Below, piece by piece: positions 16,032 through 23,969 of a stretch of DNA of 54,731 bases (positions are counted from its first letter, which is position 1; each line of letters starts with the position of its first letter). The DNA comes from DASUZB01 sp036377075 (lineage in GTDB: Bacteria; Actinomycetota; CALGFH01). The translations under genes and the position numbers were made by a program. The stretch lies in the NCBI GenBank assembly GCA_036377075.1, contig DASUZB010000126.1, positions 1 through 54,731 on the forward strand, read 5' to 3'. Below the pieces are notes generated by a model, which saw only the letters and a list, made by a program, of their open reading frames with translations, ran no database searches and was not told where the DNA came from.

Positions 16032-18617
16032 ATGGCCGGGCCGATCGACCAGGGCCCCGCCGGGCGAGGCGACCCGGCGGCCGCGCCGCTCCGCCCTCGG
16101 GACCCGTCGCGACTGGGGCCGTTCACGCTGCTCGGCCGCCTGCCGCCGAGCGAGCTGGGCGGCCGCTACCTCGGCCGTCGGGTCGCCGGCGAGCAGGTCG
16201 AGATCCTCCACCTCCGCGACGAGCTGCTCGACGACCCGGGCGTGGCCGTGCGCTTGCGTGCCAAGGTGGACGCCGCCCGGCTGGTCGCCGGCCGCGGGGT
16301 GGTCCAGGTGGTCGACTCCGACCTCGACGCCCGCCCGGCCTGGCTCGCGACCGAGCACGTCCAGGGCCTGCCCTTCGGCGAGTTCGTGGCCAAGGTCGGG
16401 GCGCTCCCCGCCGACCGGGTCCACGGCTTCGCCGTCGGCGTCGCCGAGGCGCTCGCCGCCATCCACGCCGCCGGCGTCGTCCACGGTGAGCTCAAGCCGA
16501 AGCACGTGCTGCTGACCCGCATGGGGCCGAAGCTCACCCACCTGGCGCTCGCCCGCGTCCTCGACGAGGCGCTCGCCGCCCAGACGACCCTGGTGGTCGA
16601 GACCGCCGGCTGGTTCGCCCCCGAGGAGCTGGCCGGTGGCGAACCGACCGCCGCCACCGACGTGTTCGCCTGGGGCGTCCTGGTGGTGCTGGCGGCGACC
16701 GGGCGGCAGCCGTTCGGCGGCGACGCGCGCAGCGGCCAGCGCATCCTGGAGGGCGCGGCGGACCTCGGCGGGCTCGACGAGCCGCTGCGCGACCTGGTGG
16801 CGTCGGCGCTGCGCCGCGACCCGGCGGAGCGGCCCTTCGCCCGCTCGCTGCTCGCCCGGCTGCTGGGCGAGGACACCGGGGACATCGAGGTCGGCGTCGA
16901 CGACACCCTCGAGCGCGAGTGGGTCTCCCCCGGCAGCGACGCCGCCGCCGGCGGCACGGCCGACAGGGGCCAGGGCCGTCCGGTGCGCCGCCCTCCCCAG
17001 TTCCAGCCGGACCCCGCCGGCCCGACCGTCCTGCTCCCCTCCCCTTCCAGCGTCTCCGGCGACGCCGCGGCCGCACCCCCGCCCGGGCGCGTGGCCGTCC
17101 CGGCGCCTCGACAGGACCCCGGCCCAGCGCCGCGGAGCACCGCGCCGGCGGCCGGCGAGCCGGGCCAGGCGGGCCCGCCGCCCGCAGCCAGCTCCGCACC
17201 GCCGTCCACCGGGTCGGTGGCGGCTGAGCCGGAGGCGCCACCGCTCCCGCCCGCGCGGGCTGCGCCGGCTCAGCCCGCCACCGGAACGGCGGCGGGCGCC
17301 GAGGAGGCGCCGGCGGCGGACGCGGCGGCGGCGCCGGCCAGGCAGGTGGTGCGGGAGCGGATGGAGGCGGAGCTGGCCGAGGTCGACCGGGCGCTGGAGG
17401 GGGACGCGGACAACCCCGACCTGCTGGTGCGGCGCGGCATGCTCCACCGTGACCTGGCCCGCTTCGAGGACGCCTACGCCGACGTGAACCGGCTCGCGGC
17501 GATCGGGGCTGACGCGCTGCAGCCAAACAGCCCTGCCGGCGCGCTCGCCGGCGCCCTGCTCGGCACCGTGTACCTGGCGCTCGGCCGCCCGCTCGAGGCG
17601 GTCGCCGAGCTGGACAGGGCGCTGGCGGCGAACCCGGCGCTCGCGTGGGCGCTGGCGCACCGGGGCGACGCGCACCGCCGCGCCGGCCGCTACGACCAGG
17701 CGCTCGCCGACCTCGACCAGGCCCTCCTGCTCGACCCCGACGATGCCTTCGCGCTGGCCACCAGGGGCACCCTCAGCCGCGACCTGGGCCGCTACGACGA
17801 GGCCGTGGCCGACCTCGGCCGCGCGCTGGCGATCGACCCGGAGGTCCCCTGGGTGCTGGCCGCACGGGGGCTCGCCTACCAGCGCGCCGGCCGCAACGAC
17901 GCCGCCCTGGCCGACCTCGACCACGCCCTGCGGCTGCAGCCGGACCTCGGCTGGGCGCTGGCCGCCCGCGGGGCGGTCCAGCGCGAGCTGGGCGACAACG
18001 CCAGGGCGCTGGCCGACCTCGACCGGGCGGTCGCCCTCGAGCCGCGCTCGGCCTGGATCCGCGCCGAGCGCGGGGTGGTCCACCGGCTGCTGGCGCGCTT
18101 CGACCGCGCCCTCGCCGACTTCGACCGCGCCCTCGAGCTCGACCCCGAGCAGCCGTGGGCACTGGCCCAGCGGGCCATCACCCTGCGGGTGATGGAAGAC
18201 CACGACAAGGCGCTGCGCGACCTCAACAAGGCGGTCGAGCTGGACCCGGAGTCGGCCTGGATCCGGGTCGAGCGGGGCATCACCCACCGGCTGCTCGGTC
18301 ACCTGACGCGCTCGATGAGCGACCTGGACCGTGCCCTGGACCTGGCGCCGGCGTTCCCCATGGCGCTGGTGCACCGGGCGGTGACGCACCGCAGCGCCGG
18401 GCGGCGCGACCGGGCGCTGGCCGACCTCAACCGCGCCCTCAAGCTCGACCCGGAGCTGGCGGCGGCCTACGCGCAGCGGGGCGTGACCTACCGGCTGCTC
18501 GGCCGCTACGAGCAGGCCCTCGCCGACCTGGAGCGGGCGCTCGAGCTCGACCCGGCCAACGCCTGGGCGACCGCCCAGCGCGAGGAGACCCGCCGCGCGC
18601 TGCTGCGCCGCGGCTGA
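16032..18617 (+). CDS. Pseudokinase-TPR fusion protein
   Basis: An 861-residue three-part protein. Residues about 25-290 follow a bacterial Ser/Thr kinase fold, but key residues are gone. The HRDLKPxN catalytic loop reads HGELKPKH (151-158), no DFG is present where LALAR stands, and no VAIK lysine is visible. The late WFAPEELAGG...ATDVFAWGVLVVL block corresponds to the APE and helix F regions. Residues about 290-430 are a Pro/Ala-rich, probably disordered linker. Residues about 435-861 are roughly twelve consecutive 34-residue TPRs, with repeating ALADLDRAL-LDP and A-RG signatures. No signal or membrane helix is seen. It is likely a scaffold that binds partners rather than a working kinase. 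The partner is unknown. Confidence 0.88.
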   Translation: MAGPIDQGPAGRGDPAAAPLRPRDPSRLGPFTLLGRLPPSELGGRYLGRRVAGEQVEILHLRDELLDDPGVAVRLRAKVDAARLVAGRGVVQVVDSDLDARPAWLATEHVQGLPFGEFVAKVGALPADRVHGFAVGVAEALAAIHAAGVVHGELKPKHVLLTRMGPKLTHLALARVLDEALAAQTTLVVETAGWFAPEELAGGEPTAATDVFAWGVLVVLAATGRQPFGGDARSGQRILEGAADLGGLDEPLRDLVASALRRDPAERPFARSLLARLLGEDTGDIEVGVDDTLEREWVSPGSDAAAGGTADRGQGRPVRRPPQFQPDPAGPTVLLPSPSSVSGDAAAAPPPGRVAVPAPRQDPGPAPRSTAPAAGEPGQAGPPPAASSAPPSTGSVAAEPEAPPLPPARAAPAQPATGTAAGAEEAPAADAAAAPARQVVRERMEAELAEVDRALEGDADNPDLLVRRGMLHRDLARFEDAYADVNRLAAIGADALQPNSPAGALAGALLGTVYLALGRPLEAVAELDRALAANPALAWALAHRGDAHRRAGRYDQALADLDQALLLDPDDAFALATRGTLSRDLGRYDEAVADLGRALAIDPEVPWVLAARGLAYQRAGRNDAALADLDHALRLQPDLGWALAARGAVQRELGDNARALADLDRAVALEPRSAWIRAERGVVHRLLARFDRALADFDRALELDPEQPWALAQRAITLRVMEDHDKALRDLNKAVELDPESAWIRVERGITHRLLGHLTRSMSDLDRALDLAPAFPMALVHRAVTHRSAGRRDRALADLNRALKLDPELAAAYAQRGVTYRLLGRYEQALADLERALELDPANAWATAQREETRRALLRRG

Positions 18618-18621
18618 CGAA

Positions 18622-19017
18622 TCAAGCGTCGAGGTGCATCAGGCGGACCTCGCCGTGGGCCACCAGGCGGCCCTGCTGGTCGCTGATCGCCACCTGCCAG
18701 AGCTGGGTGCTCTGCCCGCGGGCGAGCGGGGTGGCCTCCACGCGCAGCTCGCCCTCGCGGACCGGGCGCAGGAACTGGGTGTGGTTGGAGATGCCGACCA
18801 CCATCACCCGGCCCTCCATCGCCAGGTAGGCGCCGACGCTGGCGGCCGACTCCACCGCGACCGTGTAGGCCCCGCCGTGCACCACGCCGAACGACTGCAG
18901 CAGCTCGGGCGTGACCGGCAGGACGGCGACCACCCGCTCCCCCGACGCCTCCTCGTAGCGGAGGCCGACGAGCTTGTCGAGGGGGCTGGGCACGCCGTGG
19001 AACGACGGCTCGGTCAC
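18622..19017 (-). CDS. PaaI-type hotdog-fold thioesterase
   Basis: A 131-residue thioesterase that probably hydrolyses an aromatic or fatty acyl-CoA. The hotdog signature is LLQSFGVVHGGAYTVAVESAASVGA (given in part: FGVVHGGAYTVAVESAAS), with His and Gly of HGG near residue 47 and the helix that carries the catalytic acidic residue, followed by VGISNHTQFLRPVREGELRV. GTG 19017 is preceded by AAGGAGGAAGG on the minus strand. Its 3' end faces the TPR gene only 4 bp away, with no room for a terminator. It stands alone on its strand, 155 bp downstream of the translin stop. Confidence 0.9.
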   Translation of the reverse strand: MTEPSFHGVPSPLDKLVGLRYEEASGERVVAVLPVTPELLQSFGVVHGGAYTVAVESAASVGAYLAMEGRVMVVGISNHTQFLRPVREGELRVEATPLARGQSTQLWQVAISDQQGRLVAHGEVRLMHLDA

Positions 19018-19172
19018 CAGGGCCTTCCTCCTTGGATGGGGAGCCGGTCATGTATCGGTCCCGCGCCTCCCCTACCTGCGGCGGCTTCCCGCGGTGACGG
19101 CGCGGACCGAGGATACGTGACCGGCTCCCTACTGGCGGTCACGGCAAGGCTACCGCCTGGCGCCCGGACGGC

Positions 19173-19835
19173 TCAGCCCGCGGACCCGCCGGCGCCGCCG
19201 GCGCCGGCGGCGCCGGCGTCGTCGGCCCGGCGGCGCAGGGCGTCGGCCAGGTCGCGCTGGATCACGGTGAGGGTCAGGTCGCTGCGGGTGCGCTCGATGA
19301 TGGCCCTGGCGACGTCGGTGGAGCGCCGCAGCCCGCCGGTCATGGCGTCGGGGTAGTCGACGTCGACCAGCAGCGCGTGGATCTCCTCCATGGCGCCGAA
19401 CAGCTCGCCGGCGCGGGCCACGTCGCCCGCCCTGAGCACGTCGAGCAGGTGCCGGCGCAGCTCCCCGACCGCCTCGGCGAGGCCGTTGAGGTAGGGGGCG
19501 TCGCCGACGCCGACGTCCTCCGGCGGCGGCAGCGGCTCGCCGGCGACCAGCGCCCGCGCCGCCAGCGCCTCCGCGTACTCCTTCTGGGCGTCCTGCACGA
19601 ACCCGGCGTAGTAGACGTCGGGATGGGCGGCGAGCGTGGCCTCGGCGACGTCGAGCAGGTCGCGGGCCTCGACCAGGAGGCGGTCGGCGGCCTCGCGCTC
19701 GCCGCGGTGCACCGCCCTGATGGCGTTGGCGCAGCGGCGGATGGCCTGGCGGGCGTTGCTGAGGCCGACCTCGCGGGCGCGGTGCTTGGCGTCGAGGCGG
19801 GCCGCGACGGCCTTGCGGACCTCGTCGAGGCTCAT
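19173..19835 (-). CDS. Translin family protein
   Basis: A 220-residue all-helical protein of the translin/TRAX family, which binds RNA and single-stranded DNA; bacterial members are poorly studied. The family signature is near the C-terminus: MEEIHALLVDVDYPDAM, then TGGLRRSTDVARAIIERTRSD, and early basic helices include SNARQAIRRCANAIRAVHRG. A Gly/Ala tail ends it. The ATG at 19835 overlaps the stop of the upstream membrane-protein gene (ATGA), so the two are translationally coupled. A nuclease role would need the acidic residues found in TRAX, and I cannot confirm these. Placement behind a divisome-type membrane gene is unexplained. Confidence 0.85.
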   Translation of the reverse strand: MSLDEVRKAVAARLDAKHRAREVGLSNARQAIRRCANAIRAVHRGEREAADRLLVEARDLLDVAEATLAAHPDVYYAGFVQDAQKEYAEALAARALVAGEPLPPPEDVGVGDAPYLNGLAEAVGELRRHLLDVLRAGDVARAGELFGAMEEIHALLVDVDYPDAMTGGLRRSTDVARAIIERTRSDLTLTVIQRDLADALRRRADDAGAAGAGGAGGSAG

Positions 19836-20452
19836 TCGGGCGCGGCGGGCACCGCCGCGAGCGATCGGGGGATGCGCGCCGGTGCCGGGTTGGTGGCGCC
19901 GTGGCGGCGGCGCGCCAGCAGCACCAGGGCGAGCAGGTAGGCGGCGAGCAGCCCCAGCGGCGCGGCCTCGAGCGCCAGCCAGCCCCCGCCGAGCAGCAGC
20001 GCCGGGACCGGCGTGGCCACCGCCGCCAGCACGAGCGCCGCCAGGACCTGGCGCCGGCGGAAGGCGGCACGGCGCCGCCGTCGCGTGGGCCGATCCCGCC
20101 CGGACGCCGGGCGCCGGCCCCGCCCCGCCCCGGCCGGTCCGAACCCGTGCCCGGCCTCGTCGGGGTCGGCGGCGAAGGCCGGGTGCGGTGCGCCGACCCA
20201 GGGGACGAGCGGGCGGTCGGCCCTGTGGGGGAGGGGCAGCACGACCGTGAGGTCGGGGACGCTCACCTCGGCCTCCTCCAGGGACTCGGGCGCGGGGCGC
20301 CAGACCGCGCGGCCACCGCGTCCGCCGGCGGCGGTGCCGTGTGGCACCACCGGACGGCGGCCGCCCGGCCAGTTGCCGTGGTCACGACGCAGGAGCGGCA
20401 CGAGGATCGACGCCCAGATGACGACGAGGATCGCCAACAGGACGAGACTCAC
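19832..20452 (-). CDS. SepX/GlpR-like divisome membrane protein
   Basis: A 206-residue membrane protein. Residues about 2-20 are a first hydrophobic helix (LVLLAILVVIWASILVPLLR), followed by a long Pro/Gly/Arg-rich soluble stretch, a basic RRRRRAAFRRRQ patch near 130, two further helices and a LLAAYLLALVLLARRR segment. This layout, and its place beside galU and moeA, fits the actinobacterial SepX/GlpR receptor that anchors the MoeA-like Glp protein at the division site. Sequence identity itself is not assessed here. GTG 20452 with AAGGTGG upstream is the start. It is coupled to translin downstream and separated from mogA by 114 bp with a likely promoter. Confidence 0.62.
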   Translation of the reverse strand: MSLVLLAILVVIWASILVPLLRRDHGNWPGGRRPVVPHGTAAGGRGGRAVWRPAPESLEEAEVSVPDLTVVLPLPHRADRPLVPWVGAPHPAFAADPDEAGHGFGPAGAGRGRRPASGRDRPTRRRRRAAFRRRQVLAALVLAAVATPVPALLLGGGWLALEAAPLGLLAAYLLALVLLARRRHGATNPAPARIPRSLAAVPAAPE

Positions 20453-20507
20453 GGTGCCACCTTCTGTCGAGCAGGGACAGCGTTCGGGGGAAGCTGGCTG
20501 CGCAGAG

Positions 20508-20513
20508 ACTATA
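20508..20513 (-). promoter_or_regulatory. Candidate -10 box for the glpR-like/translin pair
   Basis: Read on the minus strand this is TATAGT, 56 bp before the GTG at 20452. No good -35 is seen 17 bp upstream. It would let the pair be transcribed separately from the moeA-moaC-mogA genes. Confidence 0.35.
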
Positions 20514-20566
20514 ACCGCTGCGCCGCGCGCAGGGCCGGGAATAGCCGCAGCGGCGCACCCGTCCGG

Positions 20567-21076
20567 CTAGGCCGGCTCCGCCCGGTGGCTCGCATCCGGG
20601 ACGGGGCCGCGGGCCGTCTCCACGGCGTGGCCGAGCACGGGGGCGAGCACGGCCCATTCCTCGCGGACGGCCTTGGGGTTGCCGGGCAGGTTCACCACCA
20701 GGGTCCGTCCGGCCATGCCGGCGACCGCGCGGGAGAGCATCGCGAACGGGGTGACCTGCAGGCTGGCGTGGCGCAGCGCCTCGGCGATGCCGGGCGCCTC
20801 GCGGTCGAGCACCGCCCTGGTCGCCTCCGGGGTGACGTCGCGCGGGCCGAGGCCGGTGCCGCCGGTGGTGAGGACCACCTCGGCGACGGCCACCATGCGG
20901 CGCAGCGCGCCGGTCACGGCCTCGGCCTCGTCGGGGACGACCTCGCGCGCGACCAGCTCGCCGCCGGCCTCCGCGAGCAGCTCGCCGAGGGCGGTCCCAC
21001 CGGCGTCGTCGCGCTCCCCGGCGGCGACCCGGTCGCTCACCGTCAGCACCGCCACCCGCGTCCCGTCCAGGCTCAC
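20567..21076 (-). CDS. mogA: Molybdopterin adenylyltransferase (MogA/MoaB family)
   Basis: A 169-residue molybdenum-cofactor enzyme that adenylates molybdopterin before metal insertion by MoeA. The MoCF-biosynthesis fold shows AVLTVSDRVAAGERDD at the start, TTGGTGLGPRDVTPEATR (about 70-87), and a late VVNLPGNPKAVREEW. GTG 21076 overlaps the moaC stop (GTGA), so translation is coupled. It belongs to a run of minus-strand cofactor genes. Whether it acts as MogA or as the MoaB-type variant cannot be told from sequence. Confidence 0.9.
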   Translation of the reverse strand: MSLDGTRVAVLTVSDRVAAGERDDAGGTALGELLAEAGGELVAREVVPDEAEAVTGALRRMVAVAEVVLTTGGTGLGPRDVTPEATRAVLDREAPGIAEALRHASLQVTPFAMLSRAVAGMAGRTLVVNLPGNPKAVREEWAVLAPVLGHAVETARGPVPDASHRAEPA

Positions 21077-21687
21077 GGCCGTTCCTCCAACGTCTCGCCT
21101 GAAGCGCGCGAGGCCGTAGTCTCGCCGGAAGCGCGCGAGGCCCGAGCCTCGCCTGAAGCGCGCGAGGCCTCCCAGACGCCCGACCGGCCGCCGCGCTTGG
21201 CGTAAAGGCGCAGGCCGTCGACGCGAGCGTCGCGCTGCACAGCCTTCACCATGTCGTAGAGGGTCAGGGCCGCGGCCGCGGCCGCGGTCAGGGCTTCCAT
21301 CTCCACCCCGGTGCGGGCGGTGGTGCGGACGGTGGCGGTGATCGCCACCGCGTCGGCCTCAACCCTCAAGTCGACCTCGACCCCCGTCAGCGGCAGCGGG
21401 TGGCACAGGGGGATCAGGTCGGGGGTCCGCTTGGCGCCCATGATGCCGGCGACCCTGGCCACCGCGAGCGCGTCCCCCTTGGGCAGGCTGCCATCCACGA
21501 GCAGCTTCAGCGTCTCGGGGGCGAGCAGCACCCGGCAGCCGGCAGTCGCCACCCGCTCGGTCTCCGCCTTGGCGCCGACGTCGACCATGCGCGCGGCGCC
21601 GCGCTCGTCCAGGTGGGTCAGGCCCGACCTCGCCTGAGGCGCGCGAGGCCCGCCCTCGCCCGGCCGCTCCTCGCTCAGCTCACCCAT
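21073..21687 (-). CDS. moaC: Cyclic pyranopterin monophosphate synthase MoaC with repeat-extended ends
   Basis: MoaC converts the GTP-derived 3',8-cyclo intermediate made by MoaA into cyclic pyranopterin monophosphate. The core is intact: LTHLDERGAARMVDVGAK, GIMGAKRTPDLIPLCHPLPL, TGVEMEALTAAAAAALTLYD and DMVKAVQ with a catalytic Lys. At 204 residues it is about 40 longer than usual. The extra C-terminal part is three 9-residue units ASRASGExx, from a 27-bp DNA repeat, and an N-terminal extension holds a fourth copy of the DNA unit in another frame. It overlaps moeA by 13 bp upstream and mogA by 4 bp downstream. No moaA, moaD or moaE is in the window. Confidence 0.92.
   Translation of the reverse strand: MGELSEERPGEGGPRAPQARSGLTHLDERGAARMVDVGAKAETERVATAGCRVLLAPETLKLLVDGSLPKGDALAVARVAGIMGAKRTPDLIPLCHPLPLTGVEVDLRVEADAVAITATVRTTARTGVEMEALTAAAAAALTLYDMVKAVQRDARVDGLRLYAKRGGRSGVWEASRASGEARASRASGETTASRASGETLEERP
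21093..21169. repeat. Three tandem copies of a 27-bp hairpin-forming repeat in moaC 3' end
   Basis: The units start at 21093, 21120 and 21147, exactly 27 bp apart. Each has a 23-bp core whose ends CTCGC and GCGAG pair around CTGAAGC or CGGAAGC. Unit 2 differs by one base (T to G) in the loop, and unit 3 by its first base. They encode the ASRASGE repeats at the end of MoaC. Confidence 0.85.
21628..21650. repeat. Fourth copy of the moaC hairpin repeat, in another reading frame
   Basis: The 23-bp core recurs with one loop change (CTGAGGC) 458 bp from the last tandem copy, inside the N-terminal extension of moaC. The offset from copy 1 is 535 bp, which is not a multiple of three, so it codes for different residues (PRAPQARSG). 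Confidence 0.8.
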
Positions 21688-22949
21688 GCCAGGTCCTCGC
21701 GCAGCAGGATCACCTCGACGGCGGCCCCGGCGGGCAGCCCGTCGGCCGGCTCGGGCACGACGGCGAGGCCGTCGGCGGCCACGGCCGAGCTGAGCACGCC
21801 GGAGCCCTGCGCTCCGGTGAGGAGAGCCACCAGGCCGTCGTCCTCGACGGCGAGGCGCACGCGCAGGAACGAGACCTTGCCCTTGGGGCTGCGCACCGCC
21901 TCGCCCAGGCGGGCGACCACCCTTGGCCGCTCCAGGCGCTCTGGTGGATAGCCGGCCAGCTTGCGGAGGGCCGGCCGGACCAGGACCTCGAACACCACGA
22001 AGCAGGAGACCGGGTTGCCGGGCAGGCCGAACAGCAGGGTCCCGGCGGCGCGGCCGAACGCCTGCGGCATGCCCGGCTGCATGGCGACCCGCCAGGCGCG
22101 CACGTCGCCGAGCTCGGCGAGGACCCGCTTGGTGTAGTCGCGGTCGCCGACCGAGACGCCTCCGGAGGTCAGCACGAAATCCCCCTCCGCCGCCGCCAGG
22201 GCGAAGCCGCGCCGCAGGGCCACCTCGTCGTCGTGGAGCCGGCCGCAGCGGAACGCCTCCATGCCGGCGGCGCGCGCCTGGGCGACCAGCAGCCAGGAGT
22301 TGGAATCGCGGATCTGGCCCGGCCCCAGCGGCTCACCCGGGTCGACCAGCTCGTCGCCGGTGGAGACGACCGCCACCCGCGGCCGCGGCCGCACCGGCAC
22401 GGCCTGGCGCCCCACCGAGGCGAGCATGCCGACCGCCGCCGCGTCCACGACGCGGCCGCGTTCCAGCACCACCATGCCGGCGCGCACGTCCTCCCCCGCC
22501 TCGCGGACGAAGCCGCGTTCGGCCACGGGCGCGCGCAGCAGCACGGTGCCGCCGTCGACCTCGGCCTGCTCCACCGGGACGACCGCGTCGGCCCCCGGCG
22601 GCAGCGGGCCGCCGGTCATGATCCGCACCGCCGTGCCGGGCGCGACCGTCGGCAGGCGGCCGCTGCCGGCGAACACCTCGCCGGCCAGCGGCAGGGCCGC
22701 GGGCCGCTCGGCACTCGCCCCGGCGAGGTCGGCCGCGCGCAGCGCGAACCCGTCCATCGAGGAGTTGGCGAACGGCGGCAGGTCCTCGGCGGCGTGGACG
22801 TCCTCGGCGAGGACGCAGCCGAGCGCGTCGCCGAGCGGCACCTCGCGCGGCGGCAACGGCTCGACCCGGCCGAGCACCGCGGCCCTGGCCTCGGCGAACG
22901 GCACCAGGTCCGGCGGGTTGGGCCGGTCGGGGGGGAAGCGGTCGGCCAT
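21675..22949 (-). CDS. moeA: Molybdopterin molybdotransferase MoeA / gephyrin-like Glp
   Basis: A 424-residue MoeA-type protein. MoeA inserts molybdate into adenylated molybdopterin. In Actinobacteria the copy next to galU is often Glp, which also or instead works at the division septum. Blocks seen are PPFANSSMDGFALRA, IMTGGPLPPGADAVV, VVSTGDELVDPG, TSGGVSVGDRDYTK (metal and nucleotide site), FGLPGNPVS and PKGKVSFLRV. Active-site residues appear intact, so an enzymatic role is not excluded. It starts 6 bp after galU and overlaps moaC by 13 bp. The nearby SepX/GlpR-like gene supports a Glp role. Only one MoeA paralogue is visible here. Confidence 0.9.
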   Translation of the reverse strand: MADRFPPDRPNPPDLVPFAEARAAVLGRVEPLPPREVPLGDALGCVLAEDVHAAEDLPPFANSSMDGFALRAADLAGASAERPAALPLAGEVFAGSGRLPTVAPGTAVRIMTGGPLPPGADAVVPVEQAEVDGGTVLLRAPVAERGFVREAGEDVRAGMVVLERGRVVDAAAVGMLASVGRQAVPVRPRPRVAVVSTGDELVDPGEPLGPGQIRDSNSWLLVAQARAAGMEAFRCGRLHDDEVALRRGFALAAAEGDFVLTSGGVSVGDRDYTKRVLAELGDVRAWRVAMQPGMPQAFGRAAGTLLFGLPGNPVSCFVVFEVLVRPALRKLAGYPPERLERPRVVARLGEAVRSPKGKVSFLRVRLAVEDDGLVALLTGAQGSGVLSSAVAADGLAVVPEPADGLPAGAAVEVILLREDLAWVS

Positions 22950-22955
22950 CGGCGC

Positions 22956-23843
22956 CTACTGGCCGTCCTGGGACGCCAGGAAGTCGCGCAGGAACTGGAC
23001 GAACGCCGGACCGACGTCCTCCCGCCCGGCGGCCAGCTCGACGGTGGCCCGCAGGTAGTCGTTCTTGTCGCCGGTGTCGTAGCGGGTGCCGGCGAAGGTC
23101 ATCGCGAGCACGCCACGCCCGGGGGTCTCGATGACCCGCTCGAGGGCGTCGGTGAGCTGGATCTCGCCCTTGCTGTCCGGCTTGGTCTCGCGCAGCGCCT
23201 CGAAGACCTCGGGGTGCAGCACGTAGCGGCCGATCGAGGCCTGGTTCGAGGGGGCCTCCTCCGGGTCGGGCTTCTCGACGATCTCGGTGACCTCGTGGAC
23301 CCCGGGCTCGACCTCCTCGCCGAGGCCGAGGGCGCCGTACGCCTTGATCTGGGCCGGCTCCACCAGCATGCCGGCGATCACGCTGCGGTCGTGCCTGGCG
23401 TAGAGGTTCATGAGGTCGACCAGCAGGGTCTCCTGGTCGCCGATGATGTCGTCGCCGAGCAGCACGGCGAACGGCTCGTCGCCGACGTGCTGCTCGGCCA
23501 CGCCGACGGCGTGCCCGAGCCCCAGCGGCATCTTCTGCCTGATGTAGTGGACCTCGGCCATCTCGGAGATGGCCCGCACCGCGGCGAGCTCCTCGTCCTT
23601 GCCCTTCTCGGCGAGGACCCCCTCCAGCTCCCAGGCGCGGTCGAAGTGGTCCTCGATGGCGCCCTTGCCGCGGCCGGTGATGATCAGGATGTCCTCCAGC
23701 CCGGCGCGCACCGCCTCCTCGACGACGTACTGGATGGCCGGCTTGTCGACCACCGGCAGCATCTCCTTGGGCTGGGCCTTGGACGCCGGCAGGAACCGGG
23801 TGCCGAGGCCCGCCGCGGGTATGACCGCTTTGCGTATCTTCAC
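22956..23843 (-). CDS. galU: UTP-glucose-1-phosphate uridylyltransferase
   Basis: A 295-residue enzyme that makes UDP-glucose for envelope glycans. Motifs are AVIPAAGLGTRFLPASKAQP (residues 6-25, nucleotide loop), KEMLPVVDKPAIQYVVEEA, LGHAVGVAE, FAVLLGDDIIG (metal Asp), GRYVLHPEVFEAL, KGEIQLTDAL and RYDTGDKNDYL. Length and order are standard for bacterial GalU. It heads the minus-strand galU-moeA-moaC-mogA run, a synteny known in Actinobacteria. The 126-bp gap to the GGDEF gene probably holds its promoter, but I could not pin down a -10. Confidence 0.96.
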   Translation of the reverse strand: MKIRKAVIPAAGLGTRFLPASKAQPKEMLPVVDKPAIQYVVEEAVRAGLEDILIITGRGKGAIEDHFDRAWELEGVLAEKGKDEELAAVRAISEMAEVHYIRQKMPLGLGHAVGVAEQHVGDEPFAVLLGDDIIGDQETLLVDLMNLYARHDRSVIAGMLVEPAQIKAYGALGLGEEVEPGVHEVTEIVEKPDPEEAPSNQASIGRYVLHPEVFEALRETKPDSKGEIQLTDALERVIETPGRGVLAMTFAGTRYDTGDKNDYLRATVELAAGREDVGPAFVQFLRDFLASQDGQ

Positions 23844-23969
23844 ACTCTTCCCCCCGAACCATCGTCCCCAGGAGCGCGATGCTACTCAAACTCCCGGGCG
23901 GCCGCCTTTCGTCGCGGCGGCACGCAGCGTACTTGGTGGGATACCTCGCCGACGGCGGCCTCGAACGCC

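Noticed and set aside
14517..18389. A very long minus-strand open frame (1290 codons) opposite the pseudokinase-TPR and PfkB genes
   Set aside because: It is the antisense shadow of GC-rich genes. It has low-complexity Arg/Gly/Ala sequence and no family motifs except where it crosses the PfkB gene in a wrong frame.
21093..21169. CRISPR array
   Set aside because: The 27-bp units are directly joined with nearly no spacer variation, lie inside moaC, and there are no cas genes.
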